This document shows, one piece after another, positions 12,233 to 20,468 of a stretch of DNA of 64,000 nucleotides. Below the pieces are notes generated by a model, which ran no database searches, had not been told where the DNA came from, and saw only the letters and a list, made by a program, of their open reading frames with translations. How positions within the stretch are numbered: position 1 is the stretch's first letter; each line of letters opens with the position of its first letter. Position numbers and translations under genes: made by a program. Source of the DNA: Sphingomonas sp. IC-11 (GTDB taxonomy: Bacteria; Pseudomonadota; Alphaproteobacteria; Sphingomonadales; Sphingomonadaceae); contig NZ_JAJNDU010000001.1 of assembly GCF_021043365.1 (NCBI RefSeq), positions 1,698,164 through 1,762,163 of the forward strand, in the 5' to 3' direction.

Positions 12233-12802
12233 TTAGCCTTTCATCGCGCTGGCGAGCGCATTCAAGCGGGTACGGATCGACGAATCGATCATCTGAGAAC
12301 CGATGCGGACGACGAGCCCGCCAAGGAGCGCGGGGTCGACCGCCAAATCGACCGACACTTCGCGGCCGACGCGTTGGCGAAGCTGCTGCTTCAGCTCGGC
12401 GACCTGATCGTCGGTCAACGCGTGGGCGCTGGTCACTTCGGCAGTCACTTCGCCGCGATGACGCGCGGCGAGCGTGCGAAACGCGCGGATGATCGCGGGC
12501 AGCTCCGCCAGGCGGCGGTTCTGCGCCAGCACGCCCAGGAAGTTGCGGGTTGTCGCGTCGACACCCAGCTCGTCCGCCGTGGCGAGCACGGCCTTGCTGG
12601 CTGCATCGCGCGCCACCACCGGCGACGTCGTCAACGCCTTGAAATCATCCGATTGATCAAGCGCGGTGCGAACCTTTGCCAGGCTCGCCTCCACCGTATC
12701 GATCGTCTTCGCCTGTTCGGCGAGGTCGAACAGCGCGGTCGCATAACGCCCGCCCAGGCTCGCCTGGATGCTGCTGCCTAGATTACCGCTGGAACCATCC
12801 AC
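12233..12802 (-). CDS. atpH: F1 ATP synthase delta subunit
   Basis: 189 residues. The delta subunit holds the peripheral stalk to the top of F1. Recognisable parts are GGRYATALFDLAEQ near the N terminus, FLGVLAQNRRLAELPAIIRAF in the middle and the C-terminal VDPALLGGLVVRIGSQMIDSSIRTRL signature. There is no ATG near the conserved start, so a GTG at 12802 is used. It is the first gene of the operon; the promoter should lie in 12803-12937, shared with the divergent hydrolase gene. The F0 subunits are not in the window, as is usual in alphaproteobacteria, where F0 forms a separate cluster. Confidence 0.95.
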   Translation of the reverse strand: MDGSSGNLGSSIQASLGGRYATALFDLAEQAKTIDTVEASLAKVRTALDQSDDFKALTTSPVVARDAASKAVLATADELGVDATTRNFLGVLAQNRRLAELPAIIRAFRTLAARHRGEVTAEVTSAHALTDDQVAELKQQLRQRVGREVSVDLAVDPALLGGLVVRIGSQMIDSSIRTRLNALASAMKG

Positions 12803-12937
12803 GCGATTCGATCCCCGTTCGCACTAAGAGTAACCCCCATGCGAAAACACGGCGCGCGAACGGCGCCGTCGCTTGGGTTGGCCGGCGCGTAGCAAAGGGG
12901 TAGCGTTGATGCAACAAGCTGTAACGAGAGGGTGACG

Positions 12938-13615
12938 ATGGGCGAAATGATCCGGATGGCGATGAGCGACGGTGCGAACATCGCCGTCTACCATGCACCT
13001 GCCGTGGGCGAGCGTCGCGGCGGCGTGGTGCTGGTGCAGGAGATCTTTGGGGTTACCGAGCATATTCGTGAGATGGCCGACGATTATGCCAGCGAAGGCT
13101 ATGAGGTTCTGTCCCCCGCGCTTTTCGATCGTGAGCACCCCGGATTTGAGGCGGGCTATACCGGCCCCGATTTCGAACGCGCTGTTGAGCTCGCGCGTAC
13201 GCTGCATCCGTTCGACCTGTCGTTGAAGGACACGCAGACCTGCATTGATGCCCTGCGCGACAAGGGGCCGGTGTTCGTGGTGGGCTATTGCTATGGTGGC
13301 TCCATCGCCTGGGCTGCGGCGACCAAGCTGGACGGCGTCGCGGCCGCTTCCGCTTATTACGGCAGCATGGTGCCCGCCTTCGCTGCTGAAGCGGCGCCGC
13401 GCGTGCCGGTGATCGCTCATTTCGGGCGCTACGATCGAGGAATCCCGATGGAGGGCGTGGAGTCGGTCATGGCCAAGGATTTCACGCTCGCCGAAGTGCA
13501 CGTCTATGAAGCCGGTCACGGCTTCAATTCGGATCGCCGCAAGGATTATCACGAGCCATCGGCGGAGCTCGCCCGGGATCGCACCCTCACGCTGTTTCGT
13601 GAGAATGGCGGCTGA
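12938..13615 (+). CDS. Dienelactone hydrolase family protein
   Basis: A 225-residue alpha/beta hydrolase. The nucleophile elbow is GYCYGG with Cys118, the acid is Asp166 in FGRYDRGIP and the base is His194 in EAGHGF. This Cys-Asp-His triad is characteristic of dienelactone hydrolases. Family members open lactone rings in chlorocatechol breakdown, but many are general esterases and no aromatic-degradation gene is nearby. ATG 12938 follows a GAGAGGG ribosome site at a good distance; a GTG two codons earlier is possible. Divergent from the atp operon. Confidence 0.88.
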   Translation: MGEMIRMAMSDGANIAVYHAPAVGERRGGVVLVQEIFGVTEHIREMADDYASEGYEVLSPALFDREHPGFEAGYTGPDFERAVELARTLHPFDLSLKDTQTCIDALRDKGPVFVVGYCYGGSIAWAAATKLDGVAAASAYYGSMVPAFAAEAAPRVPVIAHFGRYDRGIPMEGVESVMAKDFTLAEVHVYEAGHGFNSDRRKDYHEPSAELARDRTLTLFRENGG

Positions 13616-13658
13616 TCCAGCGCTCCGCCGCCATCGTCACCTGTTAGAAGCGCCAGGT

Positions 13659-15182
13659 TCACTTTTCCCCGGCGCTTTCCTCCTCACCATTCGCCGCCCC
13701 CGCGCCCGCAGCGATGGCCTCCTCACCCTTAAGGCCCGCCTCCAGCGCGGCCAGCACCCGACTGGATGGGTTATCGACCCCGGCGTGGGGATTGTAGGCA
13801 AGCGGCCGTAGAAGCTGCTGGGCGGCCGGAATCTCGCCCGCGCCGATCCTCGCCATTGCGGCTGCGAAGCGCACGTAATTGTCTTGAGGGGCGAGCTCCT
13901 GCGCGCGGTGCAGCCCCTTGATCGCCGAAGGCGTGGGCTCGATCCCCTGCAGGATAAAGCTCTGCCAGAACCACCACAGGGGTTCGGCGTCGTCCGGATC
14001 AGCGCGATTCGCCTTTACGATGCTGGCGCGGGCGGCATTCCACGCTTTCGGGTCGGTGGATTTCGCCTGCCCTAATTGGCGAAGCTTCACGCGCCCCTGG
14101 TAAAGCAATGCCTGCACGGATTTCGGGTCACGCGCTACCGCCTTTTGCGCGGCCGCAAGCGCCGCATCATCCTCGCCTGCATCAAAGGCCATTTCGGCCA
14201 GCCATCCCTGCACCACCGGATCGTCGGCATGCCGCGTCCCGATCGGCGCCGCCTTGGCGTAGAGCTTGCGACCGCTTTCTCGATCAACGCCGCGCAAGGA
14301 CTGCATGCGCAGGTCAATCATGTCCGCCTCGCCCTCGCTCAACCGGCGTATGACGATTGGCGGTGTCTGCGTACCAGCGAACGGCATGGTGAGGCCGAGC
14401 ATCCGGCGCTGGTTGAGATAGCCGGAGAGCTTTCGGTCCAGCAGCTTCAGATCACCAAACGTTTGCTCCGCCGCCGCGACCGAGCCGGTGCCCTGGTTCA
14501 GCGCCTTGAGATAACTGAGAAACTGCGCGCTCCGCTCCCCATCGAAGCTGAAATAATGGGTCATCAGCCAGCCGCGCCCGTAAAAGGCGTCCATGTCCAT
14601 CCCGCTTTTGCGCACGGGATCGAACATCTGGCGCGCCGACAGCCGCTCGCCTTGCATCAGGCCGTAAGCGCGATGTTGCGCAGCATAGCCGATCGTGGCG
14701 TTTTCTTCCGTGATCCGCATGGTGGAGGCGAACTCGGCAAAACCCTCGGAATACCAGGCGGGAAAGGCAATGTCGTAGGTGCCCAGCAGGAAGTGATGGG
14801 CATATTCGTGGAACAGGACGATCCGGCCCCAGTCGTTATATTCGGTCCACCCACCCTTCGCACTGTATGCGGTCGATCCGCTCACCCGCGAGAAGTAGAA
14901 GCCGGCCGCATTGGTGCACCAGCAAAGCCGCTTCACATCGGCATCGTCGACCAGGAACACCGTCACCTTGCGGGACTCGATCTCCGGCTCGTCGGCCACC
15001 TTGAGGAACCGGCGCAGCCCCCAATCGAGGCGCTCCAGCGCCTCGGACTGGCGCCGAAGCACCTTCTCGGAGGTGTTCGAATATAAGGTGAAGTGCCTGG
15101 ATTTTGCTTCCAGCCATTCCGCCTGCGCGGCCGGCGCCACGGCCAGCCCACACAGCAGGGCCAGCAACCCACGCCAGATCAT
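13659..15182 (-). CDS. Secreted HExxH metallopeptidase-like protein with TPR region
   Basis: 507 residues. A clear signal peptide (MIWRGLLALLCGLAVAPAAQA) sends it to the periplasm or outside. Residues 115-155 contain FHEYAHHFL (His125-Glu-x-x-His129) followed by WYSEGFAEFAST, whose glutamate could be the third zinc ligand, the arrangement of gluzincin peptidases. The half after about residue 320 is alanine-rich and helical with TPR-like spacing (AALAAAQKAVARDPKSVQAL). The extreme C terminus is acidic. Two cysteines lie close together in LCWCTN. It resembles DUF1570-type proteins; the substrate is unknown. Confidence 0.7.
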   Translation of the reverse strand: MIWRGLLALLCGLAVAPAAQAEWLEAKSRHFTLYSNTSEKVLRRQSEALERLDWGLRRFLKVADEPEIESRKVTVFLVDDADVKRLCWCTNAAGFYFSRVSGSTAYSAKGGWTEYNDWGRIVLFHEYAHHFLLGTYDIAFPAWYSEGFAEFASTMRITEENATIGYAAQHRAYGLMQGERLSARQMFDPVRKSGMDMDAFYGRGWLMTHYFSFDGERSAQFLSYLKALNQGTGSVAAAEQTFGDLKLLDRKLSGYLNQRRMLGLTMPFAGTQTPPIVIRRLSEGEADMIDLRMQSLRGVDRESGRKLYAKAAPIGTRHADDPVVQGWLAEMAFDAGEDDAALAAAQKAVARDPKSVQALLYQGRVKLRQLGQAKSTDPKAWNAARASIVKANRADPDDAEPLWWFWQSFILQGIEPTPSAIKGLHRAQELAPQDNYVRFAAAMARIGAGEIPAAQQLLRPLAYNPHAGVDNPSSRVLAALEAGLKGEEAIAAGAGAANGEEESAGEK

Positions 15183-15242
15183 CGTCCTCTCCCCCCCTTT
15201 TCCCCGGGGCGAGACTAGCGCGGAAATTGCTGATTCAAAAAC

Positions 15243-16022
15243 TTATTGTGATCGTCCGCGCGCCTGCACGGCGGCCCGCCGCGCTTCAACGGCCTCCGGC
15301 GTAACCGCCCGGTTCGCCGCCGACGAGCGCTCATGCTCCAACGCCATCGCTTCGCCGAACGGCCGGGCAAAGCCGTCGTCGATCAGCTTCTTGTATGCGG
15401 CAATGAAGTCCGCATCGGCGGAGGCGATGTCCGCGGCAAGCTGACGGGCCGTTGCCAGCAATTCGCTTGCGGGCACCACTCGATTGACAAGGCCCCATCG
15501 CTCCGCGGTCGCGGCATCCAGGAAATTGCCACTGAGCGACAGTTCCTTGGCGCGCGAGATGCCGATCAGCCGCGACAGCTTCTGGCTCAGCCCCCAGCCC
15601 GGCATCACGCCGACGCGCGCATGGGTATCGGCAAAGCGCGCCTTGTCGCTGGCGATCAGGATGTCACAAGCAAGCGCGACCTCGAACCCGCCAGTGATCG
15701 CCACGCCATTGATCGCACCGATCACCGGCTTGCGGCACAGCTCGATCGCCTTGACCGGGTTCTCGTCCGCCCCGGTCGCGTTGGCCGAGCCAAGCGCCCC
15801 CGCCTTCGATCCGAGTTCCTTCAGGTCCAGCCCGGCGGTGAACGCCCGCTCGCCCGCCCCGGTCAGCACCACCGCGCGCACTGCATCGTCCGCATCTACC
15901 TGCGTCATCACGCGATACAGCTGCGACCGCAGCGCCGACGACAATGCGTTCATCGCCTCCGGCCGGTTCAGCGTCACCGTGGCAACACCATCCTCGATGT
16001 CCAGCAGCACCAGATCAGTCAT
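15243..16022 (-). CDS. Enoyl-CoA hydratase/isomerase family protein
   Basis: A 259-residue crotonase-fold protein. The oxyanion-hole segments are AFTAGLDLKEL and INGVAITGGFEVALACD. The first catalytic glutamate is present (Glu114). At the position of the second glutamate of classical hydratases, the sequence reads FADTHARVGVMPGWG, with His in place of Glu. This subgroup is common among bacterial proteins annotated as hydratases but may catalyse a different reaction on a CoA ester. It is 60 bases upstream of the HExxH gene, same strand, and probably transcribed independently or with it. Confidence 0.85.
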   Translation of the reverse strand: MTDLVLLDIEDGVATVTLNRPEAMNALSSALRSQLYRVMTQVDADDAVRAVVLTGAGERAFTAGLDLKELGSKAGALGSANATGADENPVKAIELCRKPVIGAINGVAITGGFEVALACDILIASDKARFADTHARVGVMPGWGLSQKLSRLIGISRAKELSLSGNFLDAATAERWGLVNRVVPASELLATARQLAADIASADADFIAAYKKLIDDGFARPFGEAMALEHERSSAANRAVTPEAVEARRAAVQARGRSQ

Positions 16023-16137
16023 TCCTCGCCTCCCTCATTATTCCGCCGCATCGTAACGACGGAGCCGCCAGCGTCCACTCCGTCTCTGGCGCGACACCGC
16101 GAGGCTGCTACGACAGCGATCGGGGGGAGAATGTCAG

Positions 16138-17625
16138 ATGCTTAAATTGTTGGTGCTTGCCGTTGCGGCCGCGGGGACGTTGAGTGCCGTGGCCGGGCGG
16201 TCACCGTCTGCGATGGCGGAACTAGAAAAAGCTACGGCAGCATTTGATGAGCCGAACTGCTCGGCAGTGCTCGAGTCGGTGGCGCGCCTGAAAGCGATGC
16301 CCGATTTCAAGCAGGACGACTTCGTTCACCGTGTCACGCTAGAATTTTCCGCGCTCTGTCTCGAACAATCGGGCAAGGAAGCCGACAAGGCCGCTGCCTA
16401 TGCCGACGCGATGCTAGCGAGCGCGATGGCTGGCAGCGGTGACGGCGTCTGGGGTGTGCGGCTCGACCGCGAGGTGAGAACGAAAGATTGGCCGGCCGCC
16501 GTCACATCGTTCGAACGGGTCGCTGTCGAGCGGCCGCTCATGTTGAACAGGCTCCCCCTGGCATGGCTGAACTACATCGACCTGCAGCTACGCCGCGCCA
16601 ATCAGACTGCGCTGCGTCGCCGCTATCTCGCGCTTTTCGCCGACAGCAGCTACTGGCCCGATGAGCCCGGCGGCAGCACCGAAGGCTTCCGCTTCCGCTA
16701 CGCCCTGCTGCTGGCGGATGCCGGGGAACAGGAGAAGGCCAACGCCATTGCCCGCCTCCTCACCAATTCATCGTTGCTCATCTCGCTCAGTCTGGATCCC
16801 CGCTTCCGCCCCGTCTTCGGCGACGATCTCGACCTGCGCGCCGTCACCGAGCGCTACCTGACGCAGCTTCGCACCCAGGTCGGTCGCTTCCCCAACGCGA
16901 TCCGGCCGGTGATCGACGTGGCGGAGCACCAGCGCCTGCTCGGCCGCCCGCACGAGGCGCTGGCGACGCTGCGTACGCTCGAACCCGCGATCAAGGGCGA
17001 CACGCCGCTCAGCGACCGCGACGACAATGTGATCTGGTGGTGGGACCAGATGTCGCGCGCCCATTATGCAGCGGGCGACGTTCCCGCCGCCATCGCCGCC
17101 CTGCGCACCGCGAGCGCGATTCGGGAAGGCAACGCCGTCAACGTCAGCCAGACGATCAACCTCGCCAACCTCCAGCTCACCACCGGCGATCCCGCCGGCG
17201 CGATGGCGACGCTCAAGCCACTCGATGGTGCCGGCGACGGCACCGCCAGCCCTTATGGCGTCATGCAGGTGGTCGGCGTGCGCGGCTGCGCCAGCCATCG
17301 GCTCGGCCAGCAGGCGTTGGCCGACGCCGATCTCGCTTATGCCGCGTCGCATCGCAGCGACGCGCCGAGCACGCTCACCATGCTCCAGCTGTGCCGCGGC
17401 GATCTCGACGGCGCCGCCGCCAGCATGATCGCGCGGCTGGAGAATAAGGATCAGCGCCACGGCGCGCTGGAGGAGCTCAGCACCTTCGACGCCCCGCCAA
17501 ACACGCTGCCGCGCGATCCGGTCGACTTGGCGCTAGCGACATTGCGCACACGCCCTGACGTGAAGGCGGCGGCACAGAAGGCCGGCGGGACGCGGAACTT
17601 CAATATTCAGATGTCCGGCTTCTAG
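16138..17625 (+). CDS. Secreted alanine-rich TPR-like hypothetical protein
   Basis: 495 residues. The start is an ATG at 16138 after a GGGGGGAGA ribosome site; a second ATG at 16131 is out of frame. The first 20 residues (MLKLLVLAVAAAGTLSAVAG) look like a cleavable signal peptide. The rest is helical with repeated A-L-x-x-L patterns, for example GRPHEALATLRTLEPA, GDVPAAIAALRTAS and GDPAGAMATLKPL, spaced as in TPR repeats. I do not recognise a specific family. A periplasmic scaffold or binding role is only a guess from the repeats. Confidence 0.75.
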   Translation: MLKLLVLAVAAAGTLSAVAGRSPSAMAELEKATAAFDEPNCSAVLESVARLKAMPDFKQDDFVHRVTLEFSALCLEQSGKEADKAAAYADAMLASAMAGSGDGVWGVRLDREVRTKDWPAAVTSFERVAVERPLMLNRLPLAWLNYIDLQLRRANQTALRRRYLALFADSSYWPDEPGGSTEGFRFRYALLLADAGEQEKANAIARLLTNSSLLISLSLDPRFRPVFGDDLDLRAVTERYLTQLRTQVGRFPNAIRPVIDVAEHQRLLGRPHEALATLRTLEPAIKGDTPLSDRDDNVIWWWDQMSRAHYAAGDVPAAIAALRTASAIREGNAVNVSQTINLANLQLTTGDPAGAMATLKPLDGAGDGTASPYGVMQVVGVRGCASHRLGQQALADADLAYAASHRSDAPSTLTMLQLCRGDLDGAAASMIARLENKDQRHGALEELSTFDAPPNTLPRDPVDLALATLRTRPDVKAAAQKAGGTRNFNIQMSGF

Positions 17626-17686
17626 CACCGCTTTGATCGCAAGCGACGGGATGTGCGCCGCCGCCCGGCACGCTAGATCGGCAGGC

Positions 17687-18724
17687 ATGAGCGACACGAT
17701 CGATCACCAGAGCGCCTGGGCCGCCTTCGCCGCACGCGATCGGCAGGCGGACGGGCGCTTCGTCGTCGCGGTGCGCACCACCGGCATCTATTGCAAGCCG
17801 AGCTGCCCGGCGCGGCATCCCCGACGTGAGAACGTCAGCTTCTATCCCGATCCGGCGCAGGCACGCGCCGCGGGCTTTCGCGCGTGTCTGCGCTGCCGCC
17901 CCGACGACGAGGCGCGGGACCGCGTCGCCGTCGCTGGGGCGATCGCGCTCATGGAGGCGGCGGAGACCGGTCCTGGGCTCGAAGATCTTGCGGCAGCGGT
18001 GGGCTATGCCCCGCATCACTTCCACCGCCTCTTCAAGCGCGCGACCGGCGTCACCCCTGCGGCCTGGGCGCGCGCGCTGAAGTCGAGGCGCGCCGCCGAG
18101 GCGCTGAGCGAGGGCGCCACCATTACCCAAGCCATCTACGAGGCCGGCTATTCCTCCCCAAGCCGCTTTTATGCGCACGGGGCGCAACGGCTCGGCATGG
18201 CGCCAAGCGCTTGGGTGCGCGGCGGCGCTGGAGTCACCATCCGCTGGACCATCGCAACCACCAGCCTTGGCCCGATGCTGGTCGCAGCGACGGAGCGCGG
18301 GATTTGCCGGATCGCTTTCGATGAGAACGACAGCGCCCTGCGCGCGCGCTTTCCGGCGGCGGAGATCGCAGCCGGAGGCGAGTCGCTGGCCGCGCTGGCG
18401 GCGCAAGTGGTGGCCGCCGTGGAGCGCCCCGGACGCGACCTCACCCTGCCCCTCGACGTGCGCGGCACCGCCTTTCAGGAGGCAATCTGGCAAGCGCTCC
18501 GAACCATTCCGCCGGGCGAGACCAGATCCTATGCGGATCTTGCCGCTCTTGCCGGCCGTCCGGGTGCCGTTCGCGCCGCCGGCTCGGCATGTGGCGCAAA
18601 CCACGTTCCCGTGCTGATCCCCTGTCATCGCGTAACCCGGGCCGATGGCGCGATCGGCGGCTATGCCTTCGGCGCCGAGCGCAAGCAGATCCTGCTCGAT
18701 CGGGAGCGTGATCGGGCTGAGTGA
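17687..18724 (+). CDS. ada: Bifunctional regulator and DNA-repair methyltransferase Ada
   Basis: 345 residues with the full Ada architecture. The N-terminal zinc domain has Cys36, Cys40, Cys67 and Cys70; the first of these accepts methyl groups from DNA phosphotriesters and switches on the activator. An AraC-type helix-turn-helix follows at about residues 85-185. The C-terminal O6-alkylguanine methyltransferase carries the acceptor cysteine in IPCHRV (Cys313). The start at 17687 gives MSDTIDHQSAW and follows a GCAGG site. Methylated Ada activates its own promoter, so self-regulation is expected. No alkB follows. Confidence 0.95.
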   Translation: MSDTIDHQSAWAAFAARDRQADGRFVVAVRTTGIYCKPSCPARHPRRENVSFYPDPAQARAAGFRACLRCRPDDEARDRVAVAGAIALMEAAETGPGLEDLAAAVGYAPHHFHRLFKRATGVTPAAWARALKSRRAAEALSEGATITQAIYEAGYSSPSRFYAHGAQRLGMAPSAWVRGGAGVTIRWTIATTSLGPMLVAATERGICRIAFDENDSALRARFPAAEIAAGGESLAALAAQVVAAVERPGRDLTLPLDVRGTAFQEAIWQALRTIPPGETRSYADLAALAGRPGAVRAAGSACGANHVPVLIPCHRVTRADGAIGGYAFGAERKQILLDRERDRAE

Positions 18725-18821
18725 GCCAGCCGATCCGCTACCCGAAGTCGCCCTGGTCTTTAAGCCGGCGCCTGGTCTTACCCTGCCGCGGCCCCTCTGC
18801 CGGCACCGCCCGCCTGGCCGC

Positions 18822-18837
18822 ACGTTTAGGTAAACGT
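18822..18837. promoter_or_regulatory. Perfect 16-bp palindrome upstream of cpaF
   Basis: ACGTTTA-GG-TAAACGT, seven-base arms with a two-base centre, lies about 50 bases before the cpaF start in a 163-base gap after ada. It has the shape of a dimeric regulator site. I do not recognise the factor. Confidence 0.45.
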
Positions 18838-18887
18838 AAAGCCTTCGCGCGTAGATTGATGGTGCAGACAGCAGGATTGTTGGTCAA

Positions 18888-20411
18888 ATGAACGCATTCG
18901 GGCGTCGTAATAATGTGGGTACGGGCTCGCGGCCGGGTTTCGGCGTGGCCCGTCCGATGCAGGGCGGTGCGCCGCGCCCTGATCACGGCGGCGAGCAATT
19001 CCCCTCGCTCGACGCGCTCCCCCTACCGGGAGAGATTGCCGCACCGGATAATTTCGGCACCATGCCCGCCGTCCAGATGGACGCGATGCAGCGCCTGGCC
19101 GAGCGTCAGGCCGCCTCCGGGGAAGCCGGCAACAGCCGCGTCGAGGGCTTCGAATCCTCGATCCACAAGATCAAGGAACAGGTGCTCCCGCGCCTTCTCG
19201 AACGCGTTGATCCCGAGGCTGCTGCCACGCTCGGCAAGGACGAGCTGGCCGAGGAATTCCGCCCGATCATCGGCGAAGTGCTCGCCGAACTGAAGCTGAC
19301 CCTCAACCGCCGTGAGCAATTCGCGCTGGAAAAGGTGCTGGTGGACGAGCTGCTCGGTCTGGGCCCGCTAGAGGAGCTGCTGGCCGACCCCGAAATTTCG
19401 GACATCATGGTCAACGGCCCGGACCAGACCTTCATCGAAAAAAAGGGCAAGCTCCAGCTCGCGCACATTCAGTTCCGCGACGAGGAGCATCTGTTCCAGA
19501 TCGCGCAGCGCATCTGCAACTCGGTGGGTCGCCGCGTCGACCAGACCACGCCGCTCGCCGACGCCCGCCTCAAGGACGGCAGCCGCGTCAACGTGATCGT
19601 GCCCCCGCTCAGCTTGCGCGGCACCGCCATCTCGATCCGTAAGTTTTCCGCCAAGCCGATCACGCTCGACATGATGGCCGGTTTCGGTTCGATGTCGCCC
19701 AAGATGGCGACCGCGCTGAAGATCGCCGGCGCCTGCCGCTTCAACATCGTCATTTCGGGCGGTACCGGCTCGGGCAAGACGACGATGCTGAACGCCCTGT
19801 CGAAGATGATCGACCCGGGTGAGCGCGTGCTGACGATCGAGGACGCGGCCGAGCTTCGCCTGCAACAGCCGCACTGGCTGCCGCTCGAAACCCGTCCCGC
19901 CAACCTTGAGGGTCAGGGCGAAATCTCGATCCGCGATCTCGTCAAGAACGCGCTGCGTATGCGCCCCGATCGCATCATCCTGGGCGAAATTCGTGGCGCC
20001 GAATGTTTCGACATGCTCTCGGCGATGAACACCGGCCACGATGGCTCGATGTGCACGCTCCACTCCAACAGCCCGCGCGAGGCGCTGGCGCGTATGGAGA
20101 ACATGGTGATGATGTCGGACATCAAGGTGCCGAAGGAGGCGATCAGTCGCCAGATCGCCGATTCCGTCGACATGATCATTCAGGTGAAGCGCCTGCGCGA
20201 CGGGTCGCGCCGCGTTACCAACGTCACCGAGGTGATCGGCATGGAAGGCCCCGTCATCGTGACGCAGGAGCTCTTCAAGTTCGAATATCTCGACGAGACC
20301 GCCGACGGAAAGATCATCGGCGAATATCGCGCGATGGGCCTTCGCCCGTACACGATCGACAAGGCCAAGCAGTTCGGCTTCGACCAGGCGTTCCTCGAAG
20401 CCTGCCTCTGA
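18888..20411 (+). CDS. cpaF: CpaF/TadA-type secretion ATPase
   Basis: 507 residues, a PilT/VirB11-superfamily ATPase that powers assembly of Flp/Tad pili. The N-terminal about 100 residues are Gly/Pro-rich and variable. The ATPase core has the Walker A motif SGGTGSGKTTM (291-298), the catalytic-glutamate region VLTIEDAAELRLQQ, the atypical Walker B segment DRIILGEIRGAE and the His box GHDGSMCTLHSNSP. All are intact. The gene stands alone: no cpaB, cpaC, cpaE, tadB or pilin gene is adjacent in the window, so its partners must be elsewhere. A hairpin follows the stop. Confidence 0.93.
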   Translation: MNAFGRRNNVGTGSRPGFGVARPMQGGAPRPDHGGEQFPSLDALPLPGEIAAPDNFGTMPAVQMDAMQRLAERQAASGEAGNSRVEGFESSIHKIKEQVLPRLLERVDPEAAATLGKDELAEEFRPIIGEVLAELKLTLNRREQFALEKVLVDELLGLGPLEELLADPEISDIMVNGPDQTFIEKKGKLQLAHIQFRDEEHLFQIAQRICNSVGRRVDQTTPLADARLKDGSRVNVIVPPLSLRGTAISIRKFSAKPITLDMMAGFGSMSPKMATALKIAGACRFNIVISGGTGSGKTTMLNALSKMIDPGERVLTIEDAAELRLQQPHWLPLETRPANLEGQGEISIRDLVKNALRMRPDRIILGEIRGAECFDMLSAMNTGHDGSMCTLHSNSPREALARMENMVMMSDIKVPKEAISRQIADSVDMIIQVKRLRDGSRRVTNVTEVIGMEGPVIVTQELFKFEYLDETADGKIIGEYRAMGLRPYTIDKAKQFGFDQAFLEACL

Positions 20412-20434
20412 CGCGTCCTTAAGCTGCGGATCAC

Positions 20435-20462
20435 CGGAGGCGGCGCGAACACGCCGCCTCCG
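20435..20462. terminator. Bidirectional hairpin between cpaF and the convergent TonB receptor
   Basis: An 11-bp perfect stem (CGGAGGCGGCG with its complement) and a six-base loop fill the 57-base gap between convergent genes. No T-run follows, so termination strength is uncertain, but the placement suggests a shared terminator. Confidence 0.6.
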
Positions 20463-20468
20463 CGATCG

